Source of the DNA: Arthrobacter nitroguajacolicus_D | GTDB taxonomy: Bacteria; Actinomycetota; Actinomycetes; Actinomycetales; Micrococcaceae | NCBI RefSeq assembly: GCF_031455195.1 | Contig: NZ_JAVDSH010000001.1 | Span: 124,001-188,000, forward strand | DNA length: 64,000 nt | Reading direction: 5' to 3' | Translations under genes and position numbers: made by a program | Shown here: positions 52,246 through 60,481 of the stretch, in pieces | Layout: every line of letters begins with the position of its first letter | Position numbering within the stretch: position 1 is the stretch's first letter | Notes under the pieces: generated by a model | What the model was told of the DNA's origin: nothing | The model's database searches: none | What the model saw: the letters and a program-made list of their open reading frames with translations, nothing else

Positions 52246-55200
52246 TGCCCAAGCGTACAGATCTCAAGAGCGTCCTCGTCATTGGCTCGGGCCCGATCGT
52301 CATCGGCCAGGCCGCCGAGTTCGACTACTCCGGCACCCAGGCCCTTCGCGTCCTCAAGGAGGAAGGCCTTCGCGTCATCCTCGTGAACTCCAACCCGGCC
52401 ACCATCATGACGGACCCCGAGTTCGCGGATGCCACCTACGTTGAGCCCATCACCCCGGAGGTGGTGGAGAAGATCATCGCCAAGGAGCGCCCGGACGCCA
52501 TTCTGCCCACCCTGGGTGGCCAGACGGCACTGAACACCGCCATCGCGCTGGACAAGAACGGCGTGCTGGAGAAGTACAACGTAGAACTCATTGGTGCGAA
52601 CATTGCCGCCATTGAACTCGGCGAAGACCGCGAGAAATTCAAGGGCGTAGTGGAGCGTTGTGGCGCGGAGTCCGCACGCAGCCACATCATCCACACCATG
52701 GAGGAGGCATTCACGGCAGCGGAAGACCTCGGCTACCCGATGGTGGTCCGTCCTTCCTTCACCATGGGTGGCCTGGGCTCCGGCCTGGCGTACAACGAGG
52801 ACGACCTTCGCCGCATCGTCGGCCAGGGCCTCCAGTACAGCCCCACCACCGAGGTCCTGCTCGAAGAGAGCATCCTCGGCTGGAAGGAATATGAGCTGGA
52901 GATGATGCGCGACAAGAACGACAACGTCGTTGTTGTCTGTTCCATCGAGAACTTCGATCCCGTAGGTGTCCACACCGGTGACTCCATCACGGTTGCCCCG
53001 GCCCTGACGCTCACGGACCGCGAGTACCAGAAGCTGCGCGACGTCTCCATCGCCGTCATTCGCGAAGTCGGCGTGGACACCGGTGGCTGCAACATCCAGT
53101 TCGCCATCGACCCCGCCACGGGCCGCGTGGTGGTTATCGAGATGAACCCCCGCGTTTCCCGCTCTTCGGCCCTGGCATCGAAGGCAACAGGTTTCGCCAT
53201 CGCCAAGATCGCCACCAAGCTGTCGCTCGGGTACACACTGGACGAGATCCCCAACGACATCACGCAGAAGACGCCGGCGTCGTTCGAGCCGACCCTGGAC
53301 TACGTCGTGGTCAAGGTTCCCCGTTTCGCGTTCGAGAAGTTCCCGGCAGCGGACAACACCCTCACCACCACCATGAAGTCCGTCGGCGAAGCGATGGCCA
53401 TGGGACGCAACTTCACAGAGGCGCTGCAGAAGGCCTTGCGCTCCCTGGAGCAGAAGGGCTCGCAGCTGGACTTCAGCTCCGTACCCGAATATGAAGTTGC
53501 CGAGCTCATTGAGAAGGCCAAGCGTCCCACCACTGACCGCCTGCACCAGGTGCAGCGGGCAATGCTGGGCGGCGCCAGCGTGGAAGACCTCTTCGAAGCC
53601 ACCAAGATCGACCCCTGGTTCCTGGACCAGCTGCAGTTGCTCAACGAGACCGCGCAGGAGATCCGCAAGGCCGGCGTGCTGACCGAGGAAATGCTGCGCA
53701 ACGCCAAGCGCCACGGTTTCTCCGATGAGCAGATCGGTGCGTTGACGCACAACAATGAGGCAGTGGTCCGGGGCGTCCGGCAGGCCCTGGGCATCCGTCC
53801 GGTGTACAAAACAGTGGACACCTGCGCTGCGGAGTTCGCCGCTTACACCCCGTACCACTACTCGTCCTATGACGAAGAGGATGAAGTGGGCCTGCACGCC
53901 AAGCCCTCGGTCATCATCCTCGGCTCCGGTCCCAACCGCATCGGCCAGGGCATCGAGTTTGACTACTCCTGCGTGCACGCCTCCATGGCACTGCGCAAGG
54001 CCGGGTACGAGACCGTCATGGTCAACTGCAACCCGGAGACAGTCTCCACCGACTATGACGTCTCCACCCGCCTGTACTTCGAACCGCTGACCCTTGAGGA
54101 CGTCCTTGAGGTCATCGCGGCAGAAGAACGCACCGGCGGCGTCATGGGTGTCTTCGTTCAGCTCGGCGGCCAAACCCCGCTCAAGCTGGCACAGCAGCTC
54201 GCCGATGCGGGCGTGCCGATCCTGGGTACTTCGCCCGAGGCCATCGACCTCGCCGAGCACCGTGGCGCCTTCGCACGTGTCCTGGACGAGGCTGGCTTGA
54301 CCTCCCCGAAGAACGGCACCGCCGTTTCCTTCGAGGACGCCAAGAAGATCGCCGACGAGATCGGCTACCCGGTCCTGGTGCGCCCGTCCTACGTCCTGGG
54401 TGGCCGTGGCATGGAGATCGTCTACGACGAAGCCAACCTCTCCCGCTACATCGCCAACGCCACCGAGATCACCACGGACCACCCGGTGCTGATCGACCGC
54501 TTCCTTGAGGACGCCGTCGAAATCGACGTTGACGCCCTCTTCGATGGCACCGACATGTACCTCGGCGGCATCATGGAACACATCGAAGAGGCCGGTATCC
54601 ACTCCGGCGACTCCGCGTGCGTCCTGCCTCCCATCACCTTGGGCAACAACGTGATCGAACGCGTGCGCACTGCCACGCGTGCCATCGCCGAGGGTGTAGG
54701 TGTCCGCGGCCTGATCAACATCCAGTTCGCCCTTGCCTCCGATGTCCTGTACGTCCTGGAAGCCAACCCGCGTGCCTCCCGCACGGTTCCGTTCGTCTCC
54801 AAGGCCACGGGTGTCCAGATGGCCAAGGCCGCCGCGCTCATCGGCACGGGTGTCACCATCAATCAGCTCCGTACTGCCTACAAGATGCTGCCGGAGACCG
54901 GGGACGGCTCCACGCTGCCCTTGGACGCCCCGGTTGCCGTCAAGGAAGCCGTCCTGCCGTTCAGCCGCTTCCGCACCCCGGAGGGCAAGGTTGTGGACTC
55001 ACTGCTTGGCCCGGAAATGCGCTCCACCGGTGAAGTCATGGGTATCGATAAGCACTTCGATACGGCATTCGCCAAGAGCCAGGCCGCAGCCAACAACGCG
55101 CTCCCCACGGAAGGCAAGATCTTCGTCTCCGTGGCAAACCGCGACAAGCGCTCGGTGATCATGGGCGTCAAGCGGCTCTCCGACCTCGGTTTCGAGATCG

Positions 55201-55553
55201 TGTCCACCGGCGGCACGGCAGATGTCCTGCGCCGCAACGGCATCCAAGCCACTCCGGTGCGCAAGGTAGCCGAGGGCAGCAGCGCCGAAGGCGAAGGAAC
55301 CATCGCCGACCTCGTCGTTGCCGGCGAGATCGACATGGTCTTCAACACCCCTTCCGGCGGTGAAGCCCGCAGCGACGGATACGAACTCCGTGCCGCAGCA
55401 ACCTCCATCGGCATCCCTTGCATCACCACCGTTGCCGAGTTCAACGCAGCTGTACAGGCCATTGAGGCGCTGCGCACTTACGAATGGTCGGTGACCAGCC
55501 TGCAGGAGCACGCAGCGAATCTGGCAGCCGCAGTGGAAGCAGCCAATGCCTGA
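52245..55553 (+). CDS. carB: carbamoyl-phosphate synthase large subunit
   Basis: 1102 residues. Two homologous ATP-grasp halves are evident from repeated motifs: VLVIGSGPIVIGQAAEFDYS and VIILGSGPNRIGQGIEFDYS; LGGQTALNTA and LGGQTPLKLAQ; VVRPSFTMGGLGSG and LVRPSYVLGGRGMEI. The oligomerisation domain lies between (~400-550), and the C-terminal MGS-type allosteric domain (VSVANRDKRSVIMGVKRLSD) ends the protein. It makes carbamoyl phosphate from bicarbonate, ammonia and two ATP, serving both UMP and arginine synthesis. The 3' end overlaps pyrF by 8 bases. Confidence 0.98.
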   Translation: MPKRTDLKSVLVIGSGPIVIGQAAEFDYSGTQALRVLKEEGLRVILVNSNPATIMTDPEFADATYVEPITPEVVEKIIAKERPDAILPTLGGQTALNTAIALDKNGVLEKYNVELIGANIAAIELGEDREKFKGVVERCGAESARSHIIHTMEEAFTAAEDLGYPMVVRPSFTMGGLGSGLAYNEDDLRRIVGQGLQYSPTTEVLLEESILGWKEYELEMMRDKNDNVVVVCSIENFDPVGVHTGDSITVAPALTLTDREYQKLRDVSIAVIREVGVDTGGCNIQFAIDPATGRVVVIEMNPRVSRSSALASKATGFAIAKIATKLSLGYTLDEIPNDITQKTPASFEPTLDYVVVKVPRFAFEKFPAADNTLTTTMKSVGEAMAMGRNFTEALQKALRSLEQKGSQLDFSSVPEYEVAELIEKAKRPTTDRLHQVQRAMLGGASVEDLFEATKIDPWFLDQLQLLNETAQEIRKAGVLTEEMLRNAKRHGFSDEQIGALTHNNEAVVRGVRQALGIRPVYKTVDTCAAEFAAYTPYHYSSYDEEDEVGLHAKPSVIILGSGPNRIGQGIEFDYSCVHASMALRKAGYETVMVNCNPETVSTDYDVSTRLYFEPLTLEDVLEVIAAEERTGGVMGVFVQLGGQTPLKLAQQLADAGVPILGTSPEAIDLAEHRGAFARVLDEAGLTSPKNGTAVSFEDAKKIADEIGYPVLVRPSYVLGGRGMEIVYDEANLSRYIANATEITTDHPVLIDRFLEDAVEIDVDALFDGTDMYLGGIMEHIEEAGIHSGDSACVLPPITLGNNVIERVRTATRAIAEGVGVRGLINIQFALASDVLYVLEANPRASRTVPFVSKATGVQMAKAAALIGTGVTINQLRTAYKMLPETGDGSTLPLDAPVAVKEAVLPFSRFRTPEGKVVDSLLGPEMRSTGEVMGIDKHFDTAFAKSQAAANNALPTEGKIFVSVANRDKRSVIMGVKRLSDLGFEIVSTGGTADVLRRNGIQATPVRKVAEGSSAEGEGTIADLVVAGEIDMVFNTPSGGEARSDGYELRAAATSIGIPCITTVAEFNAAVQAIEALRTYEWSVTSLQEHAANLAAAVEAANA

Positions 55554-56421
55554 GTCTGCTTCGCCACAGCAGGAGCAGCAGCCGGCCCGGGAGTCCTTTG
55601 GCTCCCGGCTGGCTGCCGCCATGACTGCCCGCGGACCGCTGTGCGTCGGGATCGACCCGCACCCGCAGCTCTTGGCTGAGTGGGGACTGAACGACGACGC
55701 CGCCGGGCTGGAGCGCTTTTCGCTGACGGTGGTGGAGGCAGTGGCTTCCCTCGCTGCCGCGGTGAAGCCGCAGGTGGCCCTCTACGAGCGGCATGGGTCT
55801 GCGGGAATGGCTGTGCTGGAGCGCACTCTGGCTGCGTCCTCGGAGGCGGGGGTCCTCAGTATCGCTGACGCCAAGCGTGGTGACATTGGTTCCACGATGG
55901 CTGCCTACGCCGACGCCTGGCTGCGTGACGGGTCATCCTTGGCCGCGGATTCTGTGACCTTGAGCCCATACCTCGGCTTTGAGTCGCTTCGTCCGGCGTT
56001 GGATCTCGCCGCCCAGTACGGCAGGGGAGTGTTTGTGCTCGCGTTGACGTCCAACCCGGAGGGCAAGTCCGTCCAGCATGTTGGCGGCGCTGATTCCGTT
56101 GCCCGGCGCATTGTGGCCGAGGCTGCCGCGGAGAACCGGCGCTATGACGGGGCCCTGGGGTCGGTTGGCTTAGTGGTGGGTGCCACCATTGGTTCGGCGT
56201 TGGAGGACCTCGACATTGACCTTGGTCCGGTCCGTGGTGCCATCCTGGCCCCGGGACTCGGTGCCCAGGGAGCTACCCCCGCCGATCTCCGTGCCACTTT
56301 TGGGGCCGCGTATCCGAGTGTCCTTGCGACATCGAGCCGGGGAATCCTGGCCGCGGGTCCGTCGGTTGCGGCCCTGCGCGCGGCAACCGGTGAGACGTTG
56401 GACGGGCTCCGCTCCGAGTAA
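55546..56421 (+). CDS. pyrF: orotidine 5'-phosphate decarboxylase (type 2)
   Basis: 291 residues from ATG 55546. The longer type 2 family is indicated by GPLCVGIDPHPQLLAEWGL, the catalytic ADAKRGDIGSTM (K110), VTLSPYLGF and LAPGLGAQGATP. It decarboxylates OMP to UMP, the last step of the pathway. The dihydroorotate dehydrogenase (pyrD) and OPRTase (pyrE) genes are not in this operon. Confidence 0.96.
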   Translation: MPESASPQQEQQPARESFGSRLAAAMTARGPLCVGIDPHPQLLAEWGLNDDAAGLERFSLTVVEAVASLAAAVKPQVALYERHGSAGMAVLERTLAASSEAGVLSIADAKRGDIGSTMAAYADAWLRDGSSLAADSVTLSPYLGFESLRPALDLAAQYGRGVFVLALTSNPEGKSVQHVGGADSVARRIVAEAAAENRRYDGALGSVGLVVGATIGSALEDLDIDLGPVRGAILAPGLGAQGATPADLRATFGAAYPSVLATSSRGILAAGPSVAALRAATGETLDGLRSE

Positions 56422-56477
56422 GTTGCCAACCGTCATTGCGCAACCGGGCCCCTGCCGGTAGGTTCAGGATCAGTCCG

Positions 56478-56493
56478 CGTGATCTGGATCACA
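56478..56493. promoter_or_regulatory. CRP/GlxR-like binding site upstream of mihF
   Basis: CGTGATCTGGATCACA matches the CRP-family consensus TGTGA-N6-TCACA at 9 of 10 defined positions and is a near-perfect palindrome (GTGATC/GATCAC). It lies 25 bases before the mihF start, a position suited to repression or to regulation of a leader-short transcript. Confidence 0.6.
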
Positions 56494-56518
56494 ATCTCGA
56501 TCTGACAGGGGTTTGGCA

Positions 56519-56845
56519 GTGGGCCTTAAAGAGCTGACACCGCAGGAACGTTCCGATGCCCTTGAAAAGGCTGCGAAGGCACGTGCCGTGCGTGCAGCAG
56601 CCAAGGAAAGGCTCAAGCGCGGTGAGCTGAGCATTGCCGAGCTGATCTCCTCGGGCACAACGGACGAGGCGATAGCCCGCATGCGGGTGGTGGAATTGCT
56701 GGAGGCCCTGCCGGGCATTGGACCCGTCAGGGCTGCTGGGATCATGGCCGAGATTGGAATTGCCGGATCCCGGCGGATCAGGGGGCTGGGAATTCACCAG
56801 GCCCGGGCGCTGGTAGATTTTATGGATACCCAGCAAAGCGTTTGA
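56519..56845 (+). CDS. mihF: actinobacterial integration host factor (mIHF)
   Basis: 108 residues from GTG 56519, chosen because AGGGG (56507-56511) is 7 bases upstream; TTG 56513 is too close to it. A long N-terminal helix (ERSDALEKAAKARAVRAAAK) is followed by the helix-two-turn-helix region LLEALPGIGPVRAAGIMAE and the RRIRGLGIHQARAL DNA-binding tail, as in mycobacterial and Streptomyces IHF. It is a small nucleoid protein that bends DNA; unrelated to E. coli IHF in fold. gmk follows, the conserved actinobacterial order. Confidence 0.94.
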   Translation: MGLKELTPQERSDALEKAAKARAVRAAAKERLKRGELSIAELISSGTTDEAIARMRVVELLEALPGIGPVRAAGIMAEIGIAGSRRIRGLGIHQARALVDFMDTQQSV

Positions 56846-56866
56846 CGCATCTCCCCGAAGGAATCC

Positions 56867-57439
56867 GTGAGCAAGAATCCTGGACTGACTGTCCTTGCAG
56901 GCCCCACTGCCGTTGGCAAGGGAACCGTTTCAACCTATATCAGGGACAACTATCCGGAGGTCTGGCTCTCAGTCTCGGCAACCACCCGGGCCGCCCGGCC
57001 GGGAGAGAAAGACGGAGTCCACTACTTCTTCAAGTCCGCCGAGGAGTTCGACTCGCTGGTCGACCAGGGCGAACTCCTGGAGTGGGCCGTTGTCCACGGC
57101 CACAACCGCTACGGCACGCTCCGCAGCACGGTGAACGCGGCCATCGCCGAAGGCAAATCAGTCCTCCTCGAGATCGACCTCCAGGGCGCGCGGCAGGTCA
57201 AGGCCGCGGTGCCGGACGCTAATTTCGTGTTCCTGGCCCCGCCCAGCTGGGATGAAATGGTGCGGCGCCTGGTGGGCCGCGGCACCGAAACACCCGAGGA
57301 ACAGCAGCGCAGGCTGGAAACAGCTAAACTGGAACTTGCTGCTGAGCCGGAGTTTGACCACACCGTCATCAATGACGACGTTCGCCGGGCAGCGGACGAG
57401 CTTGTTTCACTCATGGGGCTTACCCCGCACGGGCGCTAA
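56867..57439 (+). CDS. gmk: guanylate kinase
   Basis: 190 residues from GTG 56867 with AAGGAA upstream. P-loop GPTAVGKGTVSTY; GMP-binding SATTRAARPGEKDGVHYFF and LEWAVVHGHNRYGT; VLLEIDLQGARQV; C-terminal RRLETAKLELAAEPEFD. It phosphorylates GMP to GDP and so connects to ppGpp metabolism, where it is a known target in some bacteria. Confidence 0.97.
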   Translation: MSKNPGLTVLAGPTAVGKGTVSTYIRDNYPEVWLSVSATTRAARPGEKDGVHYFFKSAEEFDSLVDQGELLEWAVVHGHNRYGTLRSTVNAAIAEGKSVLLEIDLQGARQVKAAVPDANFVFLAPPSWDEMVRRLVGRGTETPEEQQRRLETAKLELAAEPEFDHTVINDDVRRAADELVSLMGLTPHGR

Positions 57440-57479
57440 AGCGCCTGCATTTGTTGGCCCGCTAGAATTTGGAGAATTC

Positions 57480-57740
57480 GTGTCCACGAACCTTGAAGGC
57501 ATCATCAACCCGCCGATCGATTCGCTGCTTGAGGCTGCCGATTCCAAGTACGGCCTGGTAATCTTCGGCGCCAAGCGTGCCCGCCAGATCAATGCGTACT
57601 ACGCCCAGCTTCACGAGGGCCTCTTCGAGTACGTTGGCCCGCTGGTCGACACCAAGCTGAACGAAAAGTCACTTTCGATCGCCCTGCGCGAGATCAACGA
57701 AGGCCTCCTGGTCTCCACGCCGATCGAGCCCACAGAATAA
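57480..57740 (+). CDS. rpoZ: RNA polymerase omega subunit
   Basis: 86 residues from GTG 57480 (GGAGA about 6 bases upstream); the frame stays open far upstream inside gmk, but the family starts here (STNLEGIINPPIDSLLE). Conserved core: SKYGLVIFGAKRARQINAYY and KSLSIALREINEGLL. It stabilises beta-prime folding and assembly of RNA polymerase. TAGAAT at 57463-57468 could be a -10 element within the intergenic region. Confidence 0.95.
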   Translation: MSTNLEGIINPPIDSLLEAADSKYGLVIFGAKRARQINAYYAQLHEGLFEYVGPLVDTKLNEKSLSIALREINEGLLVSTPIEPTE

Positions 57741-57767
57741 AACAGACTGCCTGTTGACGGAGGTCAC

Positions 57768-59015
57768 GTGCGCATAGTCCTCGGAGTCGGGGGAGGGATC
57801 GCAGCCTACAAGGTTGCATCGCTCCTCCGGCTTTTTACTGAAGCCGGTCACAAGGTGACGGTCATTCCCACGGAAGCGGCCACCCGCTTTGTTGGTGTGG
57901 CTACATGGGAGGCCCTCTCGGGTAATCCTGTGAGCAACAGCGTCTTTGACGACGTCGAGAAGGTCAACCATGTCCGATTGGGACATGAGGCGGACCTGAT
58001 CGTCGTGGCTCCGGCCACGGCCGACCTCCTGGCCAAGGCAGCCACCGGACAGGCGGGCGACCTCCTTACCAACACGCTCCTCATGGCCCACGGGCCTGTC
58101 CTCTTTGCTCCGGCCATGCACACGGAAATGTGGCAACACGCCGCAACCCAGGCCAATGTGGAGACATTGCGCAGCCGCGGCGTCACAGTCCTTGAGCCTG
58201 CCTCCGGGCGCCTTACCGGCGCGGACTCGGGCCCGGGCCGCCTGCCGGAACCTGAAGCGATCTTCGCTGCTGCCATGGCCCTTGCCGGCACGGAATCCTC
58301 GCCGGTACAGGGCAGCCAGTCCGGTGTCCTTGCCGGACGCGTCGTTACCATCTCCGCCGGCGGAACCAGGGAAGCCTTGGATCCGGTGCGCTTCCTGGGC
58401 AACCGCTCATCGGGAAAGCAAGGCGCGGCCCTGGCCGCTGCCGCGCTGTCCGCCGGAGCCACTGTCCGTTTCCTTGCGGCCCATATGGACGTCGAGCCGC
58501 CGACCGGCGTCGAGCTTGTCCGCGTTGAGTCGGCCTTGGAGTTGCGGGAAGCGGCGCTGAAAGCGGCGGCCGATTCCGACGTCGTTATTATGGCTGCCGC
58601 TGTGGCGGACTTCCGTCCGGCAGAAGTTTCAGACACCAAGATCAAGAAGGTCGACGGCGAGGACGCACCGTTGGTGCACCTGGTTCGGAATCCGGATATC
58701 CTGCACGAGCTCGTTGAGCGGCGGAACGCCGAAGGCGGCAAGCAACTGATCGTGGGTTTCGCGGCAGAAACGGGCGATGCCCAGGGGGACGTCCTGGAAC
58801 ACGCCACGGCCAAGCTCAAGCGCAAGGGCTGCGACCTCCTGGTGGTCAACCATGTTGGCATCGGCCGAGTCTTCGGCCAGGACGACAACTCCGTCGTCAT
58901 TCTTTCCGGACACGGGGCAGAGCCGGAATCCGCGGCCGGTTCCAAGGCCGACGTTGCTGCTGCCGTGATCGACCGGGTGGGCGCCGAGCTCGCACGGGTT
59001 TTTCCCGCTGTGTAA
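57768..59015 (+). CDS. coaBC: bifunctional phosphopantothenoylcysteine decarboxylase / phosphopantothenate-cysteine ligase
   Basis: 415 residues from GTG 57768 with GGAGG about 6 bases upstream. The FMN-dependent CoaC half (1-185) shows GVGGGIAAYKVASLLR, VRLGHEADLIVVAPATADLL and APAMHTEMW. The CoaB half has ISAGGTREALDPVRFLGNRSSGKQG and AAVADFRP. Together they convert 4'-phosphopantothenate to 4'-phosphopantetheine for CoA. In the CoaC lid the E. coli-type catalytic Cys segment is replaced by GRLTGADSGPGRLPE, as I recall for other actinobacterial CoaBC. Confidence 0.96.
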   Translation: MRIVLGVGGGIAAYKVASLLRLFTEAGHKVTVIPTEAATRFVGVATWEALSGNPVSNSVFDDVEKVNHVRLGHEADLIVVAPATADLLAKAATGQAGDLLTNTLLMAHGPVLFAPAMHTEMWQHAATQANVETLRSRGVTVLEPASGRLTGADSGPGRLPEPEAIFAAAMALAGTESSPVQGSQSGVLAGRVVTISAGGTREALDPVRFLGNRSSGKQGAALAAAALSAGATVRFLAAHMDVEPPTGVELVRVESALELREAALKAAADSDVVIMAAAVADFRPAEVSDTKIKKVDGEDAPLVHLVRNPDILHELVERRNAEGGKQLIVGFAAETGDAQGDVLEHATAKLKRKGCDLLVVNHVGIGRVFGQDDNSVVILSGHGAEPESAAGSKADVAAAVIDRVGAELARVFPAV

Positions 59016-59091
59016 CCGAACCCACACCGGAATTCTTAGCAAAGGGACACACGGAAGATGCCGCCGTCCCGCAACCCAGTAAGGTGGTCGA

Positions 59092-60321
59092 GTGACTTTA
59101 CCGCTGCACCATGAACACCATGGCACCCCGTCCAAGCTCCGGCTCTTCACCTCAGAGTCGGTCACCGAAGGGCACCCGGATAAGATTTGCGACCAGATCA
59201 GCGACTCCATTCTTGATGCGTTGCTGGCCGCGGATCCTGAATCCCGCGTAGCCGTAGAGACCATGGCCACTACCGGCCTGGTGCACGTGGCCGGTGAGGT
59301 CACCACTGACGCTTACGTCGAGATCCCGCAGATCGTCCGCGAAACCATCCTTGGTATCGGGTACGACTCCTCGGCCAACGGCTTCGACGGTGCCCGCTGT
59401 GGTGTCTCCGTCTCCATCGGCCAGCAGTCCAACGACATTGCGGGAGGTGTCTTCAACTCGCTTGAAGCCCGCGAGGGCCGCCAGGAGGACGACTACGACC
59501 TCCAGGGCGCAGGCGACCAAGGCATCATGTTCGGCTACGCCAGCGACGAGACTGCCTCCTACATGCCTACTCCCATCTGGCTGGCGCACCGCCTCTCGGA
59601 ACGCCTCACTGAGGTCCGCAAGAACGGCGAGCTCGCGTACCTCCGCCCGGACGGCAAGACGCAGGTCACGGTAGGTTACGACGGTGACCGGCCCGTTTCC
59701 GTGGAAACAGTGGTCATCTCCAGCCAGCACGCCGAAGAAGCGAGCCTGGAGCAGCTTCGTGCGGACCTCGCCAGCTACGTGATAGACCCCGTGCTGTCCG
59801 CGGCCAACCTGGATATCGCACGGACGGCGAACATCCTGAACCCTGCCGGTGCCTTCGTCATCGGTGGGCCGGTGGGCGACGCCGGCCTCACGGGACGCAA
59901 AATCATTGTTGACACCTACGGCGGATTCTCCCGTCACGGCGGTGGAGCGTTCTCCGGCAAGGATCCGTCCAAGGTGGACCGTTCGGCCGCCTATGCCATG
60001 CGATGGGTCGCCAAGAACGTAGTGGCCGCCGGACTGGCAAAGCGCGCCGAGATCCAGATCGCCTACGCCATTGGCCAGGCCCGCCCCGTTGGAACGTACG
60101 TTGAGACGTTCGGTACGGAGACTGTTGATCCGGCCCGCATCAGCGAGGCCATCACGGAACTCTTCGACCTGCGTCCCCGGGCCATTATTGACGCCCTTGA
60201 CCTGAAGCGGCCCATCTACGCCAAGACGGCCGCGCATGGCCACTTCGGCCGCGATGATCCCGACTTCACGTGGGAGCGACTGGACCGGGTTGATGACCTG
60301 AAGGAATACTTCAACGCCTGA
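59092..60321 (+). CDS. metK: S-adenosylmethionine synthetase
   Basis: 409 residues from GTG 59092. Motifs: FTSESVTEGHPDKICDQISD, the loop GAGDQGIMFGYASDET, GGFSRHGGGAFSGKDPSKVD and the C-terminal YGHFGRDDPDFTWE-like AAHGHFGRDDPDFTWE. It makes SAM from methionine and ATP. Upstream, AAGGTGG (59081-59087) can serve as a ribosome-binding site, but TAAGGT (59080-59085) could equally be a -10 for a leaderless transcript. No SAM riboswitch-like structure is evident in the 76-base gap. Confidence 0.97.
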   Translation: MTLPLHHEHHGTPSKLRLFTSESVTEGHPDKICDQISDSILDALLAADPESRVAVETMATTGLVHVAGEVTTDAYVEIPQIVRETILGIGYDSSANGFDGARCGVSVSIGQQSNDIAGGVFNSLEAREGRQEDDYDLQGAGDQGIMFGYASDETASYMPTPIWLAHRLSERLTEVRKNGELAYLRPDGKTQVTVGYDGDRPVSVETVVISSQHAEEASLEQLRADLASYVIDPVLSAANLDIARTANILNPAGAFVIGGPVGDAGLTGRKIIVDTYGGFSRHGGGAFSGKDPSKVDRSAAYAMRWVAKNVVAAGLAKRAEIQIAYAIGQARPVGTYVETFGTETVDPARISEAITELFDLRPRAIIDALDLKRPIYAKTAAHGHFGRDDPDFTWERLDRVDDLKEYFNA

Positions 60322-60396
60322 TCTATCGCGTTTGGCCCGGCTTAGGCCGTGGGTTACTACTTTGTCGGTGCCCCATGGTTTGCTGAAGCCAGAGAG

Positions 60397-60429
60397 ATGC
60401 CCGCAGCGGGTCAATCCCGCTGCGGGCAT
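60397..60429 (+). terminator. intrinsic terminator after metK
   Basis: A perfect 14-bp stem ATGCCCGCAGCGGG (60397-60410) / CCCGCTGCGGGCAT (60416-60429) with loop TCAAT and a short TTCT tail, 75 bases after the metK stop. Confidence 0.85.
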
Positions 60430-60481
60430 TCTGCGTTGATGATGTTCAAGGGTGCCCGGAAGTGAATTGGAGGTGAAGTGC

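Noticed and set aside
58190..58260. CoaBC without the E. coli-type active-site cysteine
   Set aside because: The replacement GRLTGADSGPGRLPE is, to my recollection, standard in actinobacterial CoaBC, so not novel here.
59016..59091. SAM riboswitch before metK
   Set aside because: The 76-base gap is too short and shows no long stems or conserved SAM-aptamer elements.
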